A stretch of DNA of 64,000 nt from Variovorax sp. PBL-E5 (lineage in GTDB: Bacteria > Pseudomonadota > Gammaproteobacteria > Burkholderiales > Burkholderiaceae_C). Position 1 is the stretch's first letter. Every line of letters begins with the position of its first letter. Shown piece after piece: positions 14,144 through 21,336 of this stretch. The position numbers were made by a program, and so were the translations under genes. The notes under the pieces were generated by a model. It was given only the letters and a program-made list of their open reading frames with translations. It searched no databases and was not told the origin of the DNA. The stretch spans positions 62,001 to 126,000 of the forward strand of contig NZ_LR594672.1 of assembly GCF_901827185.1 (NCBI RefSeq), written 5' to 3'.

Positions 14144-14171
14144 ATTATAGCTCACTGGGTTTATACGTCAA
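14144..14171 (-). promoter_or_regulatory. sigma-70 promoter of the tRNA operon
   Basis: Minus strand TTGACG (-35, 14166-14171), 16-nt spacer, TATAAT (-10, 14144-14149). It is near-consensus and unlike the CTAYACG elements before most other genes here. Confidence 0.85.
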
Positions 14172-14356
14172 CAACTTCTTACAAAATTATCAGTCGGTGA
14201 CGTGGATGGCGAGTGTAGCCGCATGTTTTATCCGTCGCAACCATTTTTGCGTAGGTAGAAACCCGCATTCATCCGCAATGTTGTGTTTTAGGTGCGTTAG
14301 GCGCCCGCCAGCAGGCTCGGGCAGCTATCCCTATAGAGGGCACCACAAGGAAACTC

Positions 14357-14803
14357 ATGACAATCCTCACGCACCACAAACCGACCTCGGCCTTCATCGG
14401 CGCCTCATGGGCTGCCCTCCTCATCGGCATACTCGCATACCTGGTCGGGCTCTGGAACAGCGAACTGCAGGTCAACGAGAAGGGATACTACTTCGCGATT
14501 CTGATGTTCGGCTTGTTCTCGGCCGTGTCGCTCCAGAAGAGCGTGCGCGACCGAGCAGAAGGTATTCCGGTGACCGACCTGTACTTTGGAATTTGTTGGT
14601 TTGCCATCGTTTGCTCCCTCACGCTGCTGGCAGTGGGACTGTTCAACGCGAACTTCCAGCGCTCGGAGAAGGGCTTCTATGCGATGGGGTACGTGCTCAG
14701 CCTGTCCGCTGCGGTGACCGTGCAGAAGAACGTGCGCGACTCGGGACCCAAGGAGAAGCGCAATGTGCCAGATGACGTTACCGGCCTGCATGACAGCGTG
14801 TAA
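14357..14803 (+). CDS. YiaA/YiaB-family inner membrane protein
   Basis: 148 aa. Two repeats of a two-helix unit: helices at about 12-32 and 44-60, then about 76-96 and 106-122. Each unit ends in a conserved pair of motifs: LWNSELQVNEKGYYFAIL with SLQKSVRD, and LFNANFQRSEKGFYAMGY with TVQKNVRD. This is the YiaA/YiaB two-helix domain arrangement. Start supported by AAGGA. A CCCTATAGAGGG element lies 20 nt upstream. Function of the family is unknown. Confidence 0.88.
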   Translation: MTILTHHKPTSAFIGASWAALLIGILAYLVGLWNSELQVNEKGYYFAILMFGLFSAVSLQKSVRDRAEGIPVTDLYFGICWFAIVCSLTLLAVGLFNANFQRSEKGFYAMGYVLSLSAAVTVQKNVRDSGPKEKRNVPDDVTGLHDSV

Positions 14804-14840
14804 CCCTGAGGTGCGGTAGCCTACCCGCCCTTATTGAAGA

Positions 14841-14873
14841 AAGCCCCCGCCTCGTGAGAGTGCGGGGGCTTCT
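14841..14873. terminator. bidirectional terminator
   Basis: AAGCCCCCGC...GCGGGGGCTTCTT between two convergent genes; both strands end in short T-runs. Confidence 0.8.
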
Positions 14874-14892
14874 TGCATGGCTGTGCCGCGGC

Positions 14893-16386
14893 CTAGCTGA
14901 TGGCCGTCCACCACCACTTGGTCTTGGTCGAGCCCTTCTCCTTGAGCTGTACAGCCATCGTGTGGTGGGGCTGGATGAAGTTCAAGAGCTTCGCGTCCAT
15001 CCGAAGCTTCTTCACCATGTCTGGCCAGTACATCTCGTCGACACCCAGGACCACCTTAGTCCCGACAGAGCTGATGAGACTGTCCGGTACGTTCTCGGTC
15101 GATTGATTGGCGGCCCATAGTGCTAGGCCGAATTTGCGCGCCTCACGAGCAATGGTTCCGATGACGCCGTCACCACGCTCGTCCGCCCCGCTGACGTAAG
15201 TTCCGAGCTCGTCGAGGACGCAAATTTCAAGCACGTCGGACTGCTCGCCACGCTGCACCGACTTGTAGAAGATGTCGAGCAGCAGGAAGAGGACGAGCAT
15301 CTTCTTTTCTTCCAGGCTGAGAGCGTTCAGCTTGTATCGCCACACCGGCAGGGTCTCGTCGAACGGCGGGGGCGTGTTCTTGAAGATGCCGGTTGAGTTC
15401 AGGTTGTTCAGGCGGTCTACCACCGACTTGAGCACCTCGGGGCTGTCGTACTTGATGAGGTTTTCGAGCTCGAGCCCGGTTTGAATCGAATTGGCATAGT
15501 CGGTGAACGCATCGATAGCGCTTTCCTTTGCTGCCTCCAGGGCAACCTCTTCGTCCTCGTCGAATACGCTTTCGTCGTGGCGCTTGCGTTTGACGGAGTC
15601 GAGCATCTTGCGTTGCATGGTCCGCGCGGTCTTGTTGAGGTAACCAAGCGCCCGGATGGCCTTTTGGTCCGAGCCGAGGAACTTTTCAAGGTGAATCTGC
15701 TTGGCGTAGGCCAGGATGTCGGCAAGGGTGGGGTAGTCACGCTCCTTGAACGCCGGCGGGAACTCGGTGATGCCGCCCTTGTAGTTCTGGGTGTGGACGT
15801 ACCAAAGCTTGCGCTCTCCACAGAACCGCGCGCCGAAGCCGCGGGCCCTGTCCTTGTCGACAAAGGGCACGTTCAGGTAGATGCGGTTGTCCGAGCCCCC
15901 TGAAATCAGGCGCGACTCGTAAGCGTTGAGCGACCAGGTCGAGGGGTCATCCTTTTGAAAGCCGAACTCGCGGTAGACGTCCAGCGCGAGTTCGCGGATG
16001 ACGGCTTCCTGCTTCAGGCCGAGCGGCGTCCGCGATGCCTGGTCGACCGTACGGATGAAAGCTTGAATCGCCTTGCGTACGCCGCCGAACTCGAAGGACG
16101 GGTTGACACGGAAGGGGTTGAGGCCGAAGGGGGCCTGTTCGGAGAACTGGACAACGCTCGCCCCTTCAATCTCAAGGTCGCCATGGACGTCGAACACGTG
16201 GAAGCGAACCTTGGTGCCAGCCTTCATCGCCTGCGCGATGAGGCGCCGGATGGTGTGCGACTTCCCAACGCCGCTCGAGCCGAGGATGAGCATGTGGCCG
16301 TTGATGAGGCGCTTTGTGTTGAGTTGGACAGGGGTCTTCCGCCCTTCACGGGCGCCGAAGTAGTCCACCCCGAAGTTGAGCTCCAT
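14893..16386 (-). CDS. HerA/VirB4-like ATPase with inserted DUF5710-like domain
   Basis: 497 aa. Walker A GSSGVGKS at 36-43 and Walker B LDELG at 391-395. The N-terminal region is that of HerA/DUF87-type motor ATPases, which pump DNA or act in conjugation. Residues about 169-205 (RIYLNVPFVDKDRARGFGAR and KLWYV) look like the small DUF5710 module seen in DNA-processing enzymes, here inserted into the ATPase. The region 255-310 is charged and helical. It is monocistronic, with promoter-like element GGCTAAG-N8-CTATACG at 16419-16440. It may be a second DNA translocase besides the coupling protein at 24.5-26.2 kb. Confidence 0.75.
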   Translation of the reverse strand: MELNFGVDYFGAREGRKTPVQLNTKRLINGHMLILGSSGVGKSHTIRRLIAQAMKAGTKVRFHVFDVHGDLEIEGASVVQFSEQAPFGLNPFRVNPSFEFGGVRKAIQAFIRTVDQASRTPLGLKQEAVIRELALDVYREFGFQKDDPSTWSLNAYESRLISGGSDNRIYLNVPFVDKDRARGFGARFCGERKLWYVHTQNYKGGITEFPPAFKERDYPTLADILAYAKQIHLEKFLGSDQKAIRALGYLNKTARTMQRKMLDSVKRKRHDESVFDEDEEVALEAAKESAIDAFTDYANSIQTGLELENLIKYDSPEVLKSVVDRLNNLNSTGIFKNTPPPFDETLPVWRYKLNALSLEEKKMLVLFLLLDIFYKSVQRGEQSDVLEICVLDELGTYVSGADERGDGVIGTIAREARKFGLALWAANQSTENVPDSLISSVGTKVVLGVDEMYWPDMVKKLRMDAKLLNFIQPHHTMAVQLKEKGSTKTKWWWTAIS

Positions 16387-16418
16387 AGAGAAATCGCGGG
16401 ATTTTGATGACGAAGCCC

Positions 16419-16440
16419 CGTATAGGCAGGGGACTTAGCC
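16419..16440 (-). promoter_or_regulatory. plasmid-type promoter element
   Basis: Minus strand GCTAAG, 8 nt, CTATACG, about 35 nt upstream of the ATPase gene. Confidence 0.55.
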
Positions 16441-16468
16441 ACGTTCACCGAAACTTCTTGAACGTTCG
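16441..16468. repeat. left-end repeat, decayed recombinase element
   Basis: 28 bp matching 47338-47365 at about 24 of 28 positions. It contains the imperfect inverted repeat ACGTTC...GAACGT, the layout of a tyrosine-recombinase core site. Confidence 0.55.
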
Positions 16469-16536
16469 GTGTGCACGGGTTTTCCTTGCGCGAAGGACTT
16501 GGGGGAATGGTCGGGACTTCGGCTGTCCGAAAGGTG

Positions 16537-16816
16537 CACGCTGGAACGGGGCGTATGGGCAGCGTCGCAGCGCACCTACCCGAGCGCCGTACGTGTGTTC
16601 TTTGACTCCCTGCTGCGCGAATTAGCGACCCGGCGTCAGCACGACATGACAGCAGGTCGGCGCTTGACAGCGGGCCTGCTACGCGCCAGCTCAAGTTGCT
16701 GCAGGTGTTGCCTCAAGAGCGCAGCGGTACCCTCGCCTGTCCGATACCAGCAGCGCCGGCGAAGCACACGCTGGTCCAACCCCGTAGAGGCGAAGTTCGG
16801 AACAACATTGCGCTAG
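16537..16816 (+). pseudogene. relic of a tyrosine recombinase gene
   Basis: Two stretches of one frame match the intact recombinase at 47.6-48.7 kb in order. TLERGVWAASQRTYPSAVRV plus FFDSLLRE matches its residues about 87-112. RYQQRRR...AKFGTTLR matches about 175-197. The intervening part is deleted and scrambled and the catalytic domain is gone. Identity in the first block is high but not complete, so this is an old, diverged copy. Confidence 0.7.
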
Positions 16817-17601
16817 CGCCCCAATACGCCAGTGATTTCGCCAGCCGTGTGTTGTACCCAGTGCCGATGCAGGTCACCCCATTCCTTGTCCGAATTCCCA
16901 AGAGCCCGTGCCTGTCGCGGATGCGTTAACGGTAGCAACTGCAGATGGCGGCCGCGAATGCTGAACGGGTGACGTTTGCCGTATTGGCCCGGCTGCGTCC
17001 CGTACATTCTGAGCTTGGGGTGCCCGAGAGACAGTGCAGCGACGAACTCCCGCAGGGGCGCGTCGCCCAAGGTGATGAGGGTATTGGCGCCAGAAGTGAG
17101 AAGCTCCTCCAGGACGGCCTCGACCCGCAGGTGGTCAGCGTACCCGGTGGAAACCAGGGGGACATTAGCCGCAGGCAGGCCCAGCGCCTTTGCAACTGGG
17201 GCGTAGTCACTGAGGACCCGGGCGGCCTGCCCTTTGTTCATCCGACTTTCTGGGAGCAAGTCGCATAGCCAAGCGTCGTCGCGCACAAGGCCCAACGGAG
17301 CAAGATAGTCTTCATCCAGAGACTTACCCGACGGGCCGTTGAAACGCTGGTCCGCTTCGACCAACCTGCCGGCTTCTGGCGGAATGTGGATTGCGTCGAT
17401 GATGGCCCCCGCTCCCTCGCCTCGCCAGAAGATATAGGGCTCTGAGGCCACAGCAAGTGCCGCGGCACGCTGCTTTCCGTCGCGGCCTAGCCAGCGTGCA
17501 TGCACGGCACTTGAGTAGACGCCCAAAACGAATACACGGGCACTTGTATGAGGCACCTGCTCGACTCTCTGCAGAGGCTGCCCAAAAGGAAATTGATACA
17601 T
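16813..17601 (-). CDS. uracil-DNA-glycosylase-superfamily protein
   Basis: 262 aa from ATG 17601 (a longer frame to 17649 is open but has no better ribosome site). Features of the uracil-DNA glycosylase fold are the N-terminal VFVLGVYSSAVHARW, a central GPSG and DAWLCDLLP block, TLITLGDAPLRE, and the C-terminal LLPLTHPRQA (the H-P motif). Related proteins are usually annotated only by superfamily; substrate unknown. It lies inside the decayed recombinase element between its end repeats, possibly as captured cargo. Confidence 0.6.
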   Translation of the reverse strand: MYQFPFGQPLQRVEQVPHTSARVFVLGVYSSAVHARWLGRDGKQRAAALAVASEPYIFWRGEGAGAIIDAIHIPPEAGRLVEADQRFNGPSGKSLDEDYLAPLGLVRDDAWLCDLLPESRMNKGQAARVLSDYAPVAKALGLPAANVPLVSTGYADHLRVEAVLEELLTSGANTLITLGDAPLREFVAALSLGHPKLRMYGTQPGQYGKRHPFSIRGRHLQLLPLTHPRQARALGNSDKEWGDLHRHWVQHTAGEITGVLGR

Positions 17602-17841
17602 AAAGACGATTCTGACTTGTTCTGTCCCGCATGCACGTGTCCGTTGCATTGGCCCGACACAGAGGCCATTGCCTGCCGATGCGGGAGAGCCTGCGCCCTG
17701 TTTAAGCGCCGAAGCTCGAAGGAGAATGTCGGCGAATCATGTAGTGAGCACGCGCTTCGCGGGCCCGGCCCTGAGTCGTGAATCCTGCCAAGCTTCTCAG
17801 CTCGAGCCCTTCCCATCCTTGTCCGTCACCGGCTGCTTCCG

Positions 17842-17897
17842 ATGGACAGCTCTATGGACAACCCCATTGGATTGCCGCCAGACCTGACCACAGGACT
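17842..17897. repeat. right-end repeat, decayed recombinase element
   Basis: 56 bp direct repeat of 51094-51148. The first 23 and last 18 bases are identical apart from the edges, with a variable middle. It includes ATGGACA-GCTCT-ATGGACA as an internal repeat. Confidence 0.7.
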
Positions 17898-17943
17898 CTA
17901 GCCTAATTCACAAGCTTGGGCCGCTAGTGACCCAGACCCTATG

Positions 17944-17976
17944 AAAAAGGAAAGCCGCATGAAGCGGCTTTCGGAA
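17944..17976 (-). terminator. terminator of the 210-aa gene
   Basis: AAAGCCGC-ATGAA-GCGGCTTT followed on the minus strand by CCTTTTTC. Confidence 0.75.
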
Positions 17977-17978
17977 AA

Positions 17979-18611
17979 TCACGGCGTTGCGGCCGCGGTG
18001 CTCTGTGGATTTATCTTGAACGGTTCACTCAGCGCTCGCCGCGAAAGCCTGGCGACAAAGCTGCCACCCGTCGGGTTGAGCGCAAGGAAGCGCTTTCGCC
18101 GGCCCCAGCTCTCGACGCGCAGTTGGCTAACCGCTACGCTTCCAGAGGGGAGGTTGAACCTTAGCGGACTGGTGAACTCGAGGACGTCGCCGACATTTAC
18201 CACAAGGGAGGCTGGCGCTGACCGTGCGAGGACACGCGCCCGCCACTCTCGTGCATTCTCGATGCTGGACTCGCTACAGTCGAGTTCGGCCACCGGAGTC
18301 AGCTTGGAAAGCATGCCCTTGGGCATTCCGCAGATGACGGGGCCTTCCTGCTCAGTCATCGACTTCCAGGCGAAATCCGTGCGGCCTCGCGAAACAGCGA
18401 TGACCAGCGCACAGCGCGTCGTCTTCTCCGACCTGGCGTCGATTTTCGCAAGAATGCCATAGGCGCCACCGGCACCGCTGACCATCCTCTCGATGTGGTA
18501 GGTGACGCCCTCGCTGCCGTCCCACTTGGCGCCTTCGCGGTACGAGGTGTGGTCTCGCAGCATCTCAAGCGTCGATTTGCCACGTTGGTTGGAAACGCTG
18601 CTCCATCCCAT
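17979..18611 (-). CDS. hypothetical protein (210 aa)
   Basis: Begins MGWSSVSNQRGKSTLEMLRD, a start also seen in other plasmid proteins as I recall, so it may be a plasmid-typical family. Residues 35-105 form an alternating beta-rich domain (AYGILAKIDARS, CALVIAVSRG). The C-terminal half ends in a beta-rich segment (GDVLEFTSPL). No catalytic motif seen. Its promoter side has CCCTACACC at about 18640. It has its own terminator and shares strand and spacing with the zinc protein upstream. Function unknown. Confidence 0.7.
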   Translation of the reverse strand: MGWSSVSNQRGKSTLEMLRDHTSYREGAKWDGSEGVTYHIERMVSGAGGAYGILAKIDARSEKTTRCALVIAVSRGRTDFAWKSMTEQEGPVICGMPKGMLSKLTPVAELDCSESSIENAREWRARVLARSAPASLVVNVGDVLEFTSPLRFNLPSGSVAVSQLRVESWGRRKRFLALNPTGGSFVARLSRRALSEPFKINPQSTAAATP

Positions 18612-18690
18612 TTGATGCTCCTGTGTAGTTGACCTGACAGGTGTAGGGAGCGGGCGCGGTGCGCTTGAGATTTAGCGCTGAGGCGCGCAA

Positions 18691-18722
18691 AAAGAGGCCG
18701 CCGGGGTTGCCGGCGGCCGTTT
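18691..18722 (-). terminator. terminator of the zinc protein gene
   Basis: Minus strand GGCCGCCGG-CAACC-CCGGCGGCC then TCTTTTTG. Confidence 0.8.
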
Positions 18723-18744
18723 CCCTCTGCAGGCGCCTAACGCT

Positions 18745-19002
18745 TCAGCGTCGTGCTTTCAGGCGCTCGCGCTCGGTGAAGTCGTCTGCACAGTCCTTGT
18801 CGCAGAAGAGTTTCTCGTCGATGGCTACGCCGCGCTCGTCGACGTCTCGGCCTTGGGCATCCTTGCCCAAAGCCACGAAGTGGGTGTCGCAGTTGTAGCA
18901 ACTGCCACGGGGGAGCAACTTGGGGCCGGTAGCCCGATTTGCCAGGGATTGGCGCAGGAACAGTTCAGCCTGTTCATTGGCCATGTCGATTTCGTCTGCC
19001 AT
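18745..19002 (-). CDS. small zinc-finger protein (85 aa)
   Basis: N-terminal helix (DEIDMANEQAELFLRQSLAN), then CYNCD...FCDKDCADDF at about 41-75, a four-cysteine treble-clef knuckle as in TraR/DksA-like or phage zinc proteins, ending in a basic helix ERERLKARR. The DksA/TraR fold normally has the same order (helix, then zinc knuckle), so a regulatory role at RNA polymerase is conceivable but unproven. Promoter-like GCTAAAA...CTACATG lies at about 19030-19055. Divergent from radA. Confidence 0.7.
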   Translation of the reverse strand: MADEIDMANEQAELFLRQSLANRATGPKLLPRGSCYNCDTHFVALGKDAQGRDVDERGVAIDEKLFCDKDCADDFTERERLKARR

Positions 19003-19136
19003 TGAGTTCTCCTGTGATGCAGAGGGGGTAACCGTGCATGTAGGATTTGAGTTTTAGCCTTTTAGGCACAGGACTGCGATTTAGCTTGGACCTAAATCGT
19101 ATGTATGCTAAAATGCAACTAAGATGGAGCACTCCA

Positions 19137-20522
19137 ATGGTTAAGAAGAAGTCGAGCTACGCATGCAACGCATGCGGGCAAAAGGCTGTGGTTTGGGGTG
19201 GCAAATGCTCCGGCTGCAACGCCTGGAACACGATGGAAGAGGTCGTCGAGCGCGAGGAGCCGGCCAACAGCCACCGCTACTCGAACTGGTCGGGCACGAA
19301 GGCAACGCTCGTTGACCTCCGCAATGCCAAGACGGTCACCCACGTGCGTTGGGACACCGGCCTGACCGAGTTCAACCGCGTCCTGGGAGGCGGGCTGGTC
19401 AAGGGCTCCGTGGTGCTCGTCGGTGGCGACCCTGGCATTGGCAAGTCGACCCTGTTGATGCAGGTGGTTGGGCATCTGAGCCCCCGCGCGAAGACGCTCT
19501 ATGTCTCCGGCGAGGAGTCGCCCGACCAGCTGAGAATGCGCGCTGAGCGCCTCGGGCTCGGTGAGGCATCCATCCAGGTGTTTCCCGAGACGGAGCTGGA
19601 GGAGATTCTGGCCATGATGGATGAGCAGCGCCCAGACATCATGGTTGTGGACTCGATTCAAACCGTGTTCTCGAGCCAGCTCACGTCGGCGCCGGGCAAC
19701 GTCGCGCAGGTTAAGGAATGCGCTGCGCAGCTGAACAAGAAGGCCAAGAGCATGGGCATTGCCCTGTTCCTGGTCGGGCACGTGACGAAGGAAGGCAACC
19801 TGGCCGGCCCGCGCGTCCTGGAGCACATCGTGGACGCGGTCCTCTACTTCGAGGGCGAGTCGGGTTCCGCGTTCCGCATGGTTCGGGCGTTCAAGAACCG
19901 GTTCGGCTCCGTGAACGAGCTCGGCGTGTTCGCGATGGGAGAGAAGGGCTTGGAGGAGGTCAGCAACCCGTCATCGCTGTTCCTCACGGCGCACGAGCAT
20001 CCGGTCCCGGGTACGTGCATCCTTGCTGCGCTTGAGGGCAATCGACCGTTCCTGGTTGAAGTCCAGGCGCTGGTGGAGGACGCTCCGACGCCGAATCCGA
20101 AGCGCTTCGCCGCCGGCGTGGATACGAACCGGCTGCAGATGCTGTTGGCAGTGCTCAACAAGCACGCGAGCGTCGTTGCGTTCGACCAGAACGTCTATGT
20201 CAAGATTGTGGGGGGCGTGCGGCTCACGGAGCCAGCGGCGGACCTGCCGTTGATGCTTGCGGCACATTCGTCCCTCGTGGACCGGCCGCTGCCCAAGGGG
20301 ATGGTCGCTTTCGGGGAGGTAGGCCTGGCCGGAGAGATTCGGCCCGTAACTGATGCTCTGACCAGGCTGAAGGAAGCCGCGAAGCTGGGCTTCACCCAGG
20401 CGATGGTGCCACTGGCGTGCAAGCACAACAATTTGGCATCGGTAAAGGGAATCGACGTGACGTACGTGTCACGCGTCGACCAAGCAATCGGGCTGCTGCG
20501 AGAATTGAAGGCAGCTGCCTGA
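19137..20522 (+). CDS. radA: DNA repair protein RadA (Sms)
   Basis: 461 aa, the usual RadA length. Start ATG 19137 chosen for GGAG upstream and because it begins the conserved zinc finger (CNACGQ...CSGCNAW, residues 10-28). RecA-like core: Walker A GGDPGIGKST, the RadA-specific KNRFGSVNELGVF segment, and a C-terminal Lon-protease-like domain (GEVGLAGEIRPV). RadA is a branch-migration helicase in homologous recombination. A plasmid copy is unusual and may support plasmid recombination or DNA uptake after conjugation. A membrane protein gene follows 11 nt downstream. Confidence 0.95.
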   Translation: MVKKKSSYACNACGQKAVVWGGKCSGCNAWNTMEEVVEREEPANSHRYSNWSGTKATLVDLRNAKTVTHVRWDTGLTEFNRVLGGGLVKGSVVLVGGDPGIGKSTLLMQVVGHLSPRAKTLYVSGEESPDQLRMRAERLGLGEASIQVFPETELEEILAMMDEQRPDIMVVDSIQTVFSSQLTSAPGNVAQVKECAAQLNKKAKSMGIALFLVGHVTKEGNLAGPRVLEHIVDAVLYFEGESGSAFRMVRAFKNRFGSVNELGVFAMGEKGLEEVSNPSSLFLTAHEHPVPGTCILAALEGNRPFLVEVQALVEDAPTPNPKRFAAGVDTNRLQMLLAVLNKHASVVAFDQNVYVKIVGGVRLTEPAADLPLMLAAHSSLVDRPLPKGMVAFGEVGLAGEIRPVTDALTRLKEAAKLGFTQAMVPLACKHNNLASVKGIDVTYVSRVDQAIGLLRELKAAA

Positions 20523-20533
20523 GGAGAAATGTC

Positions 20534-21100
20534 ATGAAGCAAAAAGTTGTCAACAAGAAGTTCAAGTGGGTTTGGGTGGTGGCGGCCTTCCGTCGGATGG
20601 GGGAGTTCAACGGGCACTTGTTCGCTGGGGTATCGTGCGGGTTTTTCCTGCTGCTCGGACTGAAGTTCCCCGCCCTGAGCTCCGTAGCGGTTGCCGTCGC
20701 TGTGCTGTATGTCGCAAGCCTCGTCTGGCTCGTCACGCTTGCCCGCAAAGACGAGAAGGCGCGCCATTTCGGCTTCGTGAAGGACTGGATTGCTTCCGCG
20801 CCATCCGACAGGGTGCGGGCGGACCGCCAGCAGTTGCTGCGAAATCAAGGCATGGAGGGCGCGGTCTACGCAGCGAGCCTTGCCGCGGTACAAAACTCCG
20901 CAACTGCACCTCTGGTCAACGTCGACGGCACGCCGATGATGCCCGGTGGCCTGACGGACATCAACGGCAACCCGTACGGCGTGTTTGGCGGCGGTGCAGG
21001 CGGCCTGTTCAACGAGCAGACGGGTGGGTTCGTCGCAGAAAACAACGCCTACGTCGCCCCCATGGGGTTGGATTCGGACCCTCACAATCCGATGTCTTGA
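20534..21100 (+). CDS. membrane protein downstream of radA (188 aa)
   Basis: Start ATG 20534 with AGGAG upstream. Basic N terminus (KQKVVNKKFKWVW), two closely spaced hydrophobic segments at about 28-47 and 50-68, then a soluble domain rich in Ala and, near the end, Gly/Asn (GNPYGVFGGGAGGLFNEQTG). In an apparent operon with radA. Followed by a strong terminator. Function unknown. Confidence 0.7.
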   Translation: MKQKVVNKKFKWVWVVAAFRRMGEFNGHLFAGVSCGFFLLLGLKFPALSSVAVAVAVLYVASLVWLVTLARKDEKARHFGFVKDWIASAPSDRVRADRQQLLRNQGMEGAVYAASLAAVQNSATAPLVNVDGTPMMPGGLTDINGNPYGVFGGGAGGLFNEQTGGFVAENNAYVAPMGLDSDPHNPMS

Positions 21101-21122
21101 GCCCGGCGAAGCAGTGACCTGG

Positions 21123-21151
21123 AAGCCAGAGGCACAGCCTCTGGCTTTTTT
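21123..21151 (+). terminator. terminator of the radA operon
   Basis: AGCCAGAGGC-ACA-GCCTCTGGCT followed by TTTTTT. Confidence 0.9.
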
Positions 21152-21282
21152 GGTTGGGTCCTGTCTTGGCGGCTGTGAGCCCCGCGCCCTCGCTCCCTTG
21201 AAGCTCCCGCGATGGCAGCCCGCTTGAAACGGCCCGGCGAACCGCCACATCCGCTAAGTGGGCCACGGCAGGAGCCCGCCCA

Positions 21283-21317
21283 ATAAAAAACCCCGGGGAT
21301 TGCTCCTCGGGGTTTGG
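21283..21317 (-). terminator. terminator of nrdJ
   Basis: AAACCCCG-AGGAGCAATC-CCCGGGGTTTTTTA on the minus strand, 20 nt after the stop. Confidence 0.85.
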
Positions 21318-21336
21318 GAATTACGCTGACGCGGGG

